This document shows, in pieces, positions 53,116-60,584 of a DNA stretch of 64,000 nt. This stretch comes from Runella defluvii (lineage in GTDB: Bacteria > Bacteroidota > Bacteroidia > Cytophagales > Spirosomataceae), in the NCBI RefSeq assembly GCF_014195535.1, contig NZ_JACIBY010000004.1, positions 1 through 64,000 on the forward strand, written 5' to 3'. The notes below the pieces were generated by a model, which searched no databases, had not been told where the DNA came from, and was given only the letters and a program-made list of their open reading frames with translations. The position numbers and the translations under genes were made by a program. Each line of letters opens with the position of its first letter. Positions within the stretch are counted from its first letter, which is position 1.

Positions 53116-53313
53116 TTGGTACTTGGTTTAATGATGGTATTTCTTTGAATTAAATTGTGTAGCAGAGATACCAAAGAATTAAAGAATGCGGTTTGACGGC
53201 GTAGATTAATTGCCTTGTGTGATTGTACAACTAAAGGGAAGCGAACAAAAACAGGAAGTATTGGTATGCTGATAAACTTTCTAACAACAAACATACCATT
53301 ATAATTTCACTAT

Positions 53314-53348
53314 CTCTTCCCAAAAGTTTCAAAACTTTTAGGAAGAGG
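53314..53348. terminator. Imperfect hairpin after purple-acid-phosphatase-like gene
   Basis: TCTCTTCCCAAAAGTTT pairs with AAACTTTTAGGAAGAGG with two mismatches. It lies 31 bases past the stop of the minus-strand gene at 53380 and is a diverged member of the palindrome family at 22541 and 52622. The rest of the 53116-53379 spacer has no gene; a CTGATAAAC site occurs at 53269. Confidence 0.55.
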
Positions 53349-53379
53349 TAATTTCGCCCTTCAGATGGCGTATATTGGT

Positions 53380-54777
53380 TTATTTTTTCTTGTCTTTACG
53401 CGCTTTGTATTCCTTAAATCGGTTTTCGTACTCCTTGATTTGCTCGGGGGTAAAGCGGTTGAGGTAGGTCTCTGGCAAAGCGAGGAGTTCGGGCGCTAAT
53501 TTAGGAGCGGTGTCGATTAACTTATTGCGACCACCCGCATTTTTGGTTAAGTCAAAAACATCGTAAAGCTCTCCCGCCACCGTATAGGCTTTGTACGAAA
53601 GCTTGTTGCCATCGACCGAAATGATTTGGTACAACTGCGTGTTAGAACCTGCTCTGTCCATCCAGTCTTGCAAGCCAATCGTGTACATTTTAGGCCCGCT
53701 CACCGACACTACATAGATAGGGCCATCGGGGTATTTACGGCTTTGCCCCAAAGGCATGTTAAGCCCACGCCCGTAGGTGTGGTCATGGCCTTGTAAAACC
53801 AAATCGACGTTGTATTTTTTGTAAATAGGTTCCATTTTTAAACGCCATTCATCGTTGTTACGCCCGTTGGCAGTCGAATAAATTGGGTGGTGGTGCGTTA
53901 CAATTGTCCAACGATTGGGGTTTTTCTCCAATACGCTTACCAACCATTTGGCTTGTTCTTCCAATACGTTGGCATCAAGTAAGGCGGCTTGGGAGTTTAA
54001 AGAAACAAAACGTACGCCTTGATAATCAAAGTAATAGGCGGTTTCTTTGAGACTTGCTGGGCCATTTTCTGGTAAAACAAACGACGGCCGCCAATGGATA
54101 GATAATGACGATTTGCCAGCGGGGTCGCGGAAATATTCGTGATTGCCTGGGCTGGCTAGGGTTGGTACCATGCCGTTGATCCAGCCGCCAGCCTCAAACC
54201 ACTCGCCCCATTGCCAATCGGCGTTGGAAGTTGTGATGAGGTCGCCCGCGTGAATCATTAAGCTCACGGAAGGCATGGCTGAATACGCCCCCCGAATGGT
54301 ACGCGACCAGAGCGAACGAATGTCGTTTTGGGCATCTCCAAAATACAAAAATGAGAATGGAACGGCTTGGTCGTTGGCGGTTTTGAAATGAAACCACTCG
54401 CTCCAATATTCGCCCGCCCCCACACGGTAGCTGTATTTAGTGTTGGGTTTGAGGTTGGTAAAATGAACTGTATGATAAAGCACACGCTTGCCATCCACGA
54501 CTACAGTTTCGGTAGTGGCAGGTACCAAGGTGGCTTTTTTGACAAAATCGGGCGACGCATCGGCTTCGTGAATGGCGCCAATGGCCGCAACAATGGTGGA
54601 ATCCGTTCGCCAGTTGATCGACTGCGACGTGGCGGCGTTGTTTTCCTGCCAACCCATAATAACGCGGTCGGGATAAGGGGTGGGTGTGTAAGGTTTGTGC
54701 GTTTGTGCCGCGCTCGTTAGGGCTAAAAAACTGCCTACTAGGAGGCCAAAAACGCCTGATTTTTGGATAACTTTCAT
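53380..54777 (-). CDS. Purple-acid-phosphatase-like metallophosphoesterase
   Basis: The roughly 465-residue exported protein starts at ATG 54777 (MKVIQKSGVFGLLVG, signal peptide to about residue 24); an earlier in-frame start at 55110 lies within the upstream oxidoreductase gene. An N-terminal fibronectin-like domain of the purple acid phosphatase type (about 30-130, HTVHFTNLKPNTKYSYRVG) is followed by the metallophosphoesterase domain with YFGDAQND, HAGDLIT, PGNHEYF, THHHPIY and QGHDHTYGRG. The C-terminus is lysine-rich. It is the fourth gene of a minus-strand operon (aldolase, membrane protein B, Gfo/Idh/MocA, this gene) with gaps of 16-33 bases, so it probably serves the same sugar pathway. 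Confidence 0.88.
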   Translation of the reverse strand: MKVIQKSGVFGLLVGSFLALTSAAQTHKPYTPTPYPDRVIMGWQENNAATSQSINWRTDSTIVAAIGAIHEADASPDFVKKATLVPATTETVVVDGKRVLYHTVHFTNLKPNTKYSYRVGAGEYWSEWFHFKTANDQAVPFSFLYFGDAQNDIRSLWSRTIRGAYSAMPSVSLMIHAGDLITTSNADWQWGEWFEAGGWINGMVPTLASPGNHEYFRDPAGKSSLSIHWRPSFVLPENGPASLKETAYYFDYQGVRFVSLNSQAALLDANVLEEQAKWLVSVLEKNPNRWTIVTHHHPIYSTANGRNNDEWRLKMEPIYKKYNVDLVLQGHDHTYGRGLNMPLGQSRKYPDGPIYVVSVSGPKMYTIGLQDWMDRAGSNTQLYQIISVDGNKLSYKAYTVAGELYDVFDLTKNAGGRNKLIDTAPKLAPELLALPETYLNRFTPEQIKEYENRFKEYKARKDKKK

Positions 54778-54793
54778 AGTAAAGGTCACTGAC

Positions 54794-55774
54794 TTATGAT
54801 TGTACAATTTGATCCATGAGGAGGTTGGCGCGGGCGCCAGTTTCACCCGTGCTTGGGCAGGTGCCTTCACCTCTGAGTTGCTGAACAATTGTTTCAATGA
54901 GAGGTTGTTGAACGTGTTCAGGGTACGGTATTTCAAAGGTTTCGGTACCTTCGGCGGTTTCAACGCGAATAGTAAAGCGCTCGAAAAATGAAAAAGTGAT
55001 TTTTCCTTTTGAACCAATAAACTCTGATTCGTCGAGGCGTTGTTCGGGGTTGAGCGTGTAGCACCAGCTGCCCGTTCCCAATACGCCCGACTCAAATTCA
55101 AAGGAGGCAACTACAATGTCGTCGGCTTGGTACAAGCCTGCTTGGTTTCTGCTAATGCCTTTGCCCGACGCAATAGGGCCAAAAATATATTCTAACAAGT
55201 CGAACTGGTGCGATGCCAAATCGTGGAAATGCCCTCCACCCGAAATCGCGGGGTCAACGCGCCAACGCGGTTGGGCTCCGTCCCCAATTTCCTCGGAGTA
55301 GGGGTTGTAATGAATTTGAACTTTTACCAAACGTATATCGCCAATCGCTTTTTGGTCCACCAATTCTTTGAGTTTGAGAAAATATGGCAACTGACGACGA
55401 TAGTAGGCCACAAACAACGGCACACCCGTTTCGCGACTGATTTGGTTCATTTGTTCGCATTCGTCGGCACTGAGCGCCATCGGTTTTTCTACATACACGG
55501 CCTTGCCCGCTTTCATGGCCTTAGCGGCATATTCAAGGTGAACGTTGGGCGGGGTAGCAATGTAGATGGCATTGACGTCGGGGTCGTTGATAAGTTCATC
55601 GACATCGTTGTACCATTTGGGTACACCGTGACGTTGGGCATAATCGGCGGCTTTTTGGGCATCGCGACCCATGACAGCGACGAGCGATGAATGGGGCACT
55701 TTGCTAAAAGCAGGCCCACTTTTCTTTTCGGTTACGTTGCCACAACCAATCATTCCCCAGTTGATATGTTCCAT
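54794..55774 (-). CDS. Gfo/Idh/MocA-family oxidoreductase
   Basis: The roughly 326-residue NAD(P)-dependent enzyme has a Rossmann domain with GMIGCGNVTEKKSGPAF and AIYIATPPNVHLEYA, the catalytic lysine motif VYVEKPMAL, and a C-terminal domain with PAISGGGHFHDLASHQFDLL, in which His residues assist catalysis. Members oxidise or reduce sugars at C3 or act on inositols. Next to a DUF1080-type protein (39244) this fits a pathway in which a sugar is first made into a 3-keto derivative. It begins at ATG 55774 (MEHINWG); 55792 would add a short leader. The gene is part of the aldolase-led minus-strand operon. Confidence 0.88.
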   Translation of the reverse strand: MEHINWGMIGCGNVTEKKSGPAFSKVPHSSLVAVMGRDAQKAADYAQRHGVPKWYNDVDELINDPDVNAIYIATPPNVHLEYAAKAMKAGKAVYVEKPMALSADECEQMNQISRETGVPLFVAYYRRQLPYFLKLKELVDQKAIGDIRLVKVQIHYNPYSEEIGDGAQPRWRVDPAISGGGHFHDLASHQFDLLEYIFGPIASGKGISRNQAGLYQADDIVVASFEFESGVLGTGSWCYTLNPEQRLDESEFIGSKGKITFSFFERFTIRVETAEGTETFEIPYPEHVQQPLIETIVQQLRGEGTCPSTGETGARANLLMDQIVQS

Positions 55775-55807
55775 AAAAGCGAAAGTTTTCAATGAATACG
55801 TTGTTGT

Positions 55808-57928
55808 TTATTTGTGCTTGGCGTTTTTAAGATTGGGCTTGGAGCGCCATGTAGCTTCAGGCCCGAAACGGGTAAAGTACGTCTTTTTATCTAATTTTTC
55901 GTACGGTGGATACGCATAAATAAAGCGATTGGTTGACAAAAAAAAGACACTGACAACGGCAACGGTACTCAGTGCGCGTATCCAGGCTTTTTTATACAAA
56001 CCGCTAAAAGATTGTTGTTGAAAATGGCTAAAGGTTTCACTACTATCAAAAATAGGCTCGTGCTCGCGTGGTAAGGTCAGTAACAGGAATGAAACCAGCA
56101 TGGCATTGACGGTAATGACCCATTCGGTGAGCAAACGCGATGGATGCCAGCCAACGAGCGCGCGTTCAAAGTTGCCAATAATCATAACCCAAAGCAAGAC
56201 CAGCAAAAGTAATTGTCCTTTGCCCAACCACGTTTTGGGGAATAAAGCAAGGGGCTCTTTGAAATGGCGTTTGAGGAGGAAGGCAAACAAGGCTACCAGC
56301 AGCAACCACGTCAGTCGAAACCAACCTTCGGGCGTAAAATGGAGAAAATCAATGTAAGGGAGGCGGCCCAAATAGGGGACATCCCAAAGCGCAGGGACGG
56401 TTTCGGTACTTCCGTCGGAAAGTGTGATAGCCTGAGTCCAAACTTCTTGGTTGAGTCGTTCGCCCCATTCACTAACATTTTTAAATAGGTTGACGTACGT
56501 AATTCCGAGTAATACAAAAAGCGTCATTCCGCCCAATGCCCATTTTTCAGCCGACGTTTTTTGCGGTGAAGGGGCTGATAAAGGCAGACGTGCCGCTAAG
56601 ATGGCAAACAAAGCCGCGATGGCAATGCCATTGACGAAACCATAGCTTTGTTCCAAGAAACTATGCCAGTTTTGTTGTTGCCAATTGCTCCAAAGCGCCA
56701 GTTGTTGAGTTTCGGTAGCAGGTAAAATTCGGGGACTTCCAAAGGCCATCAAGAGTTGTTTTATCCACTGAATGCCCGAAAAACCCAGCCCACCTATCGT
56801 GCCGCAAACAATGGATGCAAACGCTACTGATTGGTAACCATTACGTCGCATCCAGAGAATCATTCCTACAAATACGCCCGTAATCCCTGCCCAGTCGTCG
56901 CTGCGCGGAGGTGTCATGCGCAAACCGCCAATGGACGTAAAAAAAAGGCTTCCTAGCACGGGGAAAATCAGAAACGAAACCAGCCACCCGCCTGCCATAT
57001 ATACAATGAGTGAAGAGCCATCGCGGAATTTGCCGAAACGATTAAAATAAAAGGTAATGCCTACCACGGCTCCGATGAACCAACCGACGTGCTGGGGGTA
57101 ATCGCCAAACCATTGAGGCCAGTTGTTCAGGAAGTTATGGGCGTCAAAGGCCACTTTTTTCGTTTCGGGGTCGATGTAGGTAGGGTCTCCCAGCGTATAG
57201 GTAAGCGCAGCGGCAAGCGATGGTAATACCCCCGTTTTTTGTAAAACCCATTGCCCTACTAAACCCACGAGCGCACCGCCTAGCAAGCAGAGCGGCAACC
57301 AAAAGCTCTTTTTGAAACGTTGTTCCCACGTATCGTACAAACCCGCCGCGAGTAGTGCAAAAAAGGCAGGTAGGTAGTCGGCATCAAACCAGTAAAGCGG
57401 GCTTTTGTGCCGTGACCAAGTATGGTCAAATGCAATGCCCGACTGTAGCCAGTTGGCAACAGGATCTTCGATGAGGTCTAAGACGAGCCAAGTCGCAAAT
57501 AACCACCAAATGGGTTTTGTCAGGCGAATAAGGGTCGATTTGTCGGCAGCAGCGGCTAGTGCCGTTCCTGCACCTCCCAAGGCGGCCCACAAAAAACCAA
57601 TGTAGAACAAGGTGACATAACCGTAGAGTTGAGAAGGGGCGTGGCCGCTTTCGGTGGATGAAATGACTTGCATGTACGAAATGGAACCTCCAAATCCCCA
57701 ACCAATTGCTCCAAAAAAAGCAAAATAGAGTACTTTTTCGCGCCAGTCGGGGCGACCAGAAAGCAAACAACCCGTGATGGCCGCCAAACATCCTGCAAAA
57801 GCAGCGCCATATTCATGTCCGAAGTTTCCGCGGATACCCCAACCAATGCCCAACGAAAGTCCTACCGTTACAAACGTTGACAGTCGCCGACTAGGGGTTG
57901 GGGTTGATGTAAAAAGTGACGTTAACAT
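55808..57928 (-). CDS. Multi-pass membrane protein B (RGNFGHEYGAA family)
   Basis: The 706-residue protein has about fifteen or more membrane helices. It is the paralogue of the 435-residue protein at 34159: both contain GHEYGAA near the N-terminus (RGNFGHEYGAAFAG), GAIGWGFGG, FLWAALGGAG-like glycine-rich helices and MTPPRSDDWAG. This copy has an extra central region (about 150-300) and a longer C-terminus (FRLTWLLLVALFAFLLKRHF). I know no named function. Its place between the HpcH/HpaI aldolase (17 bases upstream) and the Gfo/Idh/MocA gene (33 bases) suggests a membrane step, perhaps transport, in the same route. Confidence 0.68.
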   Translation of the reverse strand: MLTSLFTSTPTPSRRLSTFVTVGLSLGIGWGIRGNFGHEYGAAFAGCLAAITGCLLSGRPDWREKVLYFAFFGAIGWGFGGSISYMQVISSTESGHAPSQLYGYVTLFYIGFLWAALGGAGTALAAAADKSTLIRLTKPIWWLFATWLVLDLIEDPVANWLQSGIAFDHTWSRHKSPLYWFDADYLPAFFALLAAGLYDTWEQRFKKSFWLPLCLLGGALVGLVGQWVLQKTGVLPSLAAALTYTLGDPTYIDPETKKVAFDAHNFLNNWPQWFGDYPQHVGWFIGAVVGITFYFNRFGKFRDGSSLIVYMAGGWLVSFLIFPVLGSLFFTSIGGLRMTPPRSDDWAGITGVFVGMILWMRRNGYQSVAFASIVCGTIGGLGFSGIQWIKQLLMAFGSPRILPATETQQLALWSNWQQQNWHSFLEQSYGFVNGIAIAALFAILAARLPLSAPSPQKTSAEKWALGGMTLFVLLGITYVNLFKNVSEWGERLNQEVWTQAITLSDGSTETVPALWDVPYLGRLPYIDFLHFTPEGWFRLTWLLLVALFAFLLKRHFKEPLALFPKTWLGKGQLLLLVLLWVMIIGNFERALVGWHPSRLLTEWVITVNAMLVSFLLLTLPREHEPIFDSSETFSHFQQQSFSGLYKKAWIRALSTVAVVSVFFLSTNRFIYAYPPYEKLDKKTYFTRFGPEATWRSKPNLKNAKHK

Positions 57929-57945
57929 GCCGATGGGAGGTTACG

Positions 57946-58758
57946 TCAGATGACTAAATTGGGGGAATCATCGGATTGAACGGTGTCTCCAACGGCTTGT
58001 TTAATCACCGAAAGGTCATGACGGAGGCGTTGGGTAAAGAGGGCAATGTCAAAACTATGCACCACAATATTGGCCCCTTCGTTGATCCATTTGATTTGGC
58101 GCTCGGGTTCCAGCGAAAAATGAATGCCAATCGCGAGTCCATGGGCGCGGGTTTTATGAATGATGGTGCGAACGGCTTCCTCAAAAACGGGATGGTCGTA
58201 CTGCTCGGGTAAGCCCAGACTCACCGACAAATCGTGCGGGCCAATGAACACGGCATCTAAGCCTTTGACCGACAATAAATCGTCGAGGCGTTCGAGGGCA
58301 GGCACACTTTCGATGTTGGCAATACAAATGTTGGCGGCGTTGTGGTTGGCAATATACTGCGCGAGTTCGGCAGGCATTTCTGCGCCTTCGTGGAGGTATT
58401 GGTGCAGCACTTCGCCTTTCAGTGGGCGGTACTTTACGCCACCTACCAGCTCGCGAATTTGGGTGACGGATTCTAAATATGGTGCAACCACTCCCAACGC
58501 GCCGCCGTCAATCACTTGGCAAGCCAAAAATGGGTCGGGGCTAGGAATACGAACGATGGGCGTTATGTCCAAAGCGCGGAAAATTTGGCACATTTTGGCC
58601 AATTCGCCACGGTCTAGCGGAATGTGTTCGGTATCAATAAATACAAAATCAAGCCCTACTTTTTTGAGCGCCGCAGGCCACATAGGTGAGGTGGACGTAA
58701 AGCAAGTGCCATAGACATTTTGGCCGTTTTGTAGTTTTTGGAGTAAGCTAAGGGTCAT
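57946..58758 (-). CDS. HpcH/HpaI-family aldolase
   Basis: The 270-residue protein belongs to the class II HpcH/HpaI aldolases (2-keto-3-deoxy-glucarate and 2,4-dihydroxyhept-2-enedioate aldolase type). Metal- and substrate-binding segments are FVFIDTEHIPLDRGEL, VRIPSPDPF, GALGVVAPYLES, IANIESVPALERLDDL (with its metal Glu) and FIGPHDLSVSLG. It would split a 2-keto-3-deoxy acid into pyruvate plus an aldehyde, or run a related reaction. It is the first gene of the operon that continues with membrane protein B, the oxidoreductase and the phosphatase, and suits degradation of an acidic sugar such as a uronate. Confidence 0.88.
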   Translation of the reverse strand: MTLSLLQKLQNGQNVYGTCFTSTSPMWPAALKKVGLDFVFIDTEHIPLDRGELAKMCQIFRALDITPIVRIPSPDPFLACQVIDGGALGVVAPYLESVTQIRELVGGVKYRPLKGEVLHQYLHEGAEMPAELAQYIANHNAANICIANIESVPALERLDDLLSVKGLDAVFIGPHDLSVSLGLPEQYDHPVFEEAVRTIIHKTRAHGLAIGIHFSLEPERQIKWINEGANIVVHSFDIALFTQRLRHDLSVIKQAVGDTVQSDDSPNLVI

Positions 58759-58920
58759 GGTTGGAATCTGAAAAGGAAGTGTTTCTTAATAACAACGGTA
58801 GAAGTAATACGTTTGGGGCAAAGGATGAGGCTATTTATATGAGAATCTATTTTGGCACGTTTATTGGGAAAAGGTAATTTATTCACCAAAGGTGAGCAAC
58901 ATCAATAACTGTAAAAGACA

Positions 58921-59952
58921 ATGGAAGCACCGAAAGAATTTGTAGCTTTGCTTCGAGATACACAAATGATTTTGGACAGTATGCCTGACGAAGCCCTCGA
59001 TATATCGGTGGTTATACCACTTTTCAACGAAGAAGAATCTCTACCTGAACTTACTGCGTGGATAAAACGCGTGATGGATGAGCACCAATTTAGCTACGAA
59101 GTGTTGCTTATCGACGACGGAAGTTCCGACGATTCTTGGTCAATCATTCAAAAATTGGCGGTCGATAATCCGAGTATCAAAGGAATTCGTTTCAACCGCA
59201 ACTATGGCAAAACGCCTGCTTTGCAAACGGGTTTTCAGGTGGTAAAAGGCAAAGTGGTCATTACGATGGACGCCGACCTCCAAGATAGTCCCGACGAAAT
59301 TCCAGAGCTATACCGAATGATTACCGAAGACGGGTACGATTTGGTGTCGGGCTGGAAACAAAAACGGTATGATCCGCTTAGTAAGACGCTTCCTACGAAG
59401 TTGTTTAATGCCGTAACGCGCAGTATTTCAGGGGTATATCTTCACGATTTTAACTGCGGATTGAAAGCCTATAAACAGCGAGTGGTAAAAAATATCACAC
59501 TTTATGGCGAAATGCACCGCTACATTCCTGTGGTGGCTAAGTGGAATGGTTTCCGTAAAATCGGGGAAAAAGTGGTGCAACACCGCGCTCGTAAATACGG
59601 AAGCACGAAGTTTGGTTTAGAGCGTTTTGTCAATGGCTTTTTGGACTTACTTTCGATTACGTTTGTTCACCGCTTTAGCAAAGCGCCGATGCACTTCTTT
59701 GGCCTGTGGGGAACGCTCTCGTTTCTGATTGGTTTTTTGATTACGACGGGGTTGATTATCAAGAAATTGTACTTGATTTATACCCACGAACCTTATCGAA
59801 ATGTGACCGAAAATCCGCTGTTTTACTTGGCGTTGGTTGCCATAGTCATCGGATTTCAACTTTTTCTAGCAGGGTTTTTAGGCGAAATGATGGTGAAGCA
59901 ACATACCGTCAAACAACCCGATTATCTGGTTTCGGAACAGATTGGAGTTTAG
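58921..59952 (+). CDS. Polyprenyl-phosphate glycosyltransferase (DPM1/GtrB-like)
   Basis: The 343-residue GT2 enzyme has VVIPLFNEEESLPELT, the acidic loop LLIDDGSSDDSW, the DADLQDSPDEI metal site and an RHRARKYGSTKFG-like (HRARKYGSTKFG) acceptor motif. Two C-terminal membrane helices follow (about 255-285 and 300-325). Such proteins move a sugar from a nucleotide donor to undecaprenyl or dolichyl phosphate for later transfer across the membrane. It starts at ATG 58921; an in-frame ATG at 58966 is possible. It is a single gene divergent from the aldolase operon, and its 3' end runs straight into hairpin array C, whose far end carries a strong terminator. Confidence 0.88.
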   Translation: MEAPKEFVALLRDTQMILDSMPDEALDISVVIPLFNEEESLPELTAWIKRVMDEHQFSYEVLLIDDGSSDDSWSIIQKLAVDNPSIKGIRFNRNYGKTPALQTGFQVVKGKVVITMDADLQDSPDEIPELYRMITEDGYDLVSGWKQKRYDPLSKTLPTKLFNAVTRSISGVYLHDFNCGLKAYKQRVVKNITLYGEMHRYIPVVAKWNGFRKIGEKVVQHRARKYGSTKFGLERFVNGFLDLLSITFVHRFSKAPMHFFGLWGTLSFLIGFLITTGLIIKKLYLIYTHEPYRNVTENPLFYLALVAIVIGFQLFLAGFLGEMMVKQHTVKQPDYLVSEQIGV

Positions 59953-59953
59953 C

Positions 59954-60468
59954 GTGTGGTTGGTTACTTATAGCCAACCTGAGGTTGCTCCCCGCAGAAC
60001 TTACCAAGTTTTTGAAAAACCTTGAGCGTCAGATTTAAGAATCTGACGTCACTTGTCGTGTGGTTGGTTACTTATAACCAACCTGAGGTTGCTTACAACC
60101 GAATTTACCAAGGTTTTGAAAAACCTTGAGCGTCAGATTTGAGAATCTTACGTCACTTGCCGTGAAGTTGGTTACTTATAACCAACCTGAGGTTGCTCAC
60201 AACCTAATTTGCCAAGTTTTTGAGAAACCTTGAGCGTCAGATTTGAGAATCTGACGGCACTTGTTGTGTGGTTGGTTACTTATAACCAACCTGAGGTTGC
60301 TCCCCGCATAGTTTACCAAGGTTTTGAGAAACCTTGAGCGTCAGATTTGAGAATCTGACGTCACTTGTCGTGTGGTTGGTTCCTTATAACCAACCTGAGG
60401 TTGCTCACAACCGAATTTACCAAGGTTTTGAGAAACCTTGAGCGTCAGATTTGAGAATCTGACGGCAC
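59954..60468. repeat. Hairpin array C: five 104-bp tandem repeats
   Basis: Units start at 59954, 60058, 60162, 60266 and 60370, exactly 104 bases apart. Each holds, in order: GGTTGGTT-actt-ATAACCAACC; AGGTTG-ctca-CAACCT (lost in two units); CAAGGTTT-TGAG-AAACCTTG; and CGTCAGATT-TGAG-AATCTGACG. The array begins one base after the stop codon of the glycosyltransferase and ends 7 bases before an intrinsic terminator, so it should be transcribed as a 3' untranslated region of about 520 nucleotides. Hairpin order and the TGAG/CTCA loops match array A. It occupies most of the 59953-60584 gap. Confidence 0.93.
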
Positions 60469-60475
60469 CAAAAAA

Positions 60476-60504
60476 AGCGCAGAACGAGTTTCTGCGCTTT
60501 TTTT
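60476..60504 (+). terminator. Intrinsic terminator at the far end of array C
   Basis: AGCGCAGAA and TTCTGCGCT form a perfect 9-bp stem around 5 bases, followed by T6-7 and preceded by A7, so it can stop transcripts on both strands. It lies 80 bases before the ompA start. Confidence 0.85.
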
Positions 60505-60584
60505 GAAAAATAAAAACGACCTATGTAGTTGAAATTTAAAATTATATAGCTTTCTTGCATATAAATAAATCCTTAAATCCCAAA

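Noticed and set aside
54778-55110. N-terminal extension of the purple-acid-phosphatase-like gene
   Set aside because: It overlaps the oxidoreductase gene and lacks a signal peptide, whereas ATG 54777 gives a clear one.
34159-58758. Canonical polysaccharide utilisation locus
   Set aside because: No SusC-like receptor or SusD-like protein is encoded in this stretch.
8445-60468. Hairpin arrays as CRISPR
   Set aside because: Units repeat as a whole, including what would be spacers, the period is 85-119 bases, and no cas gene is present.
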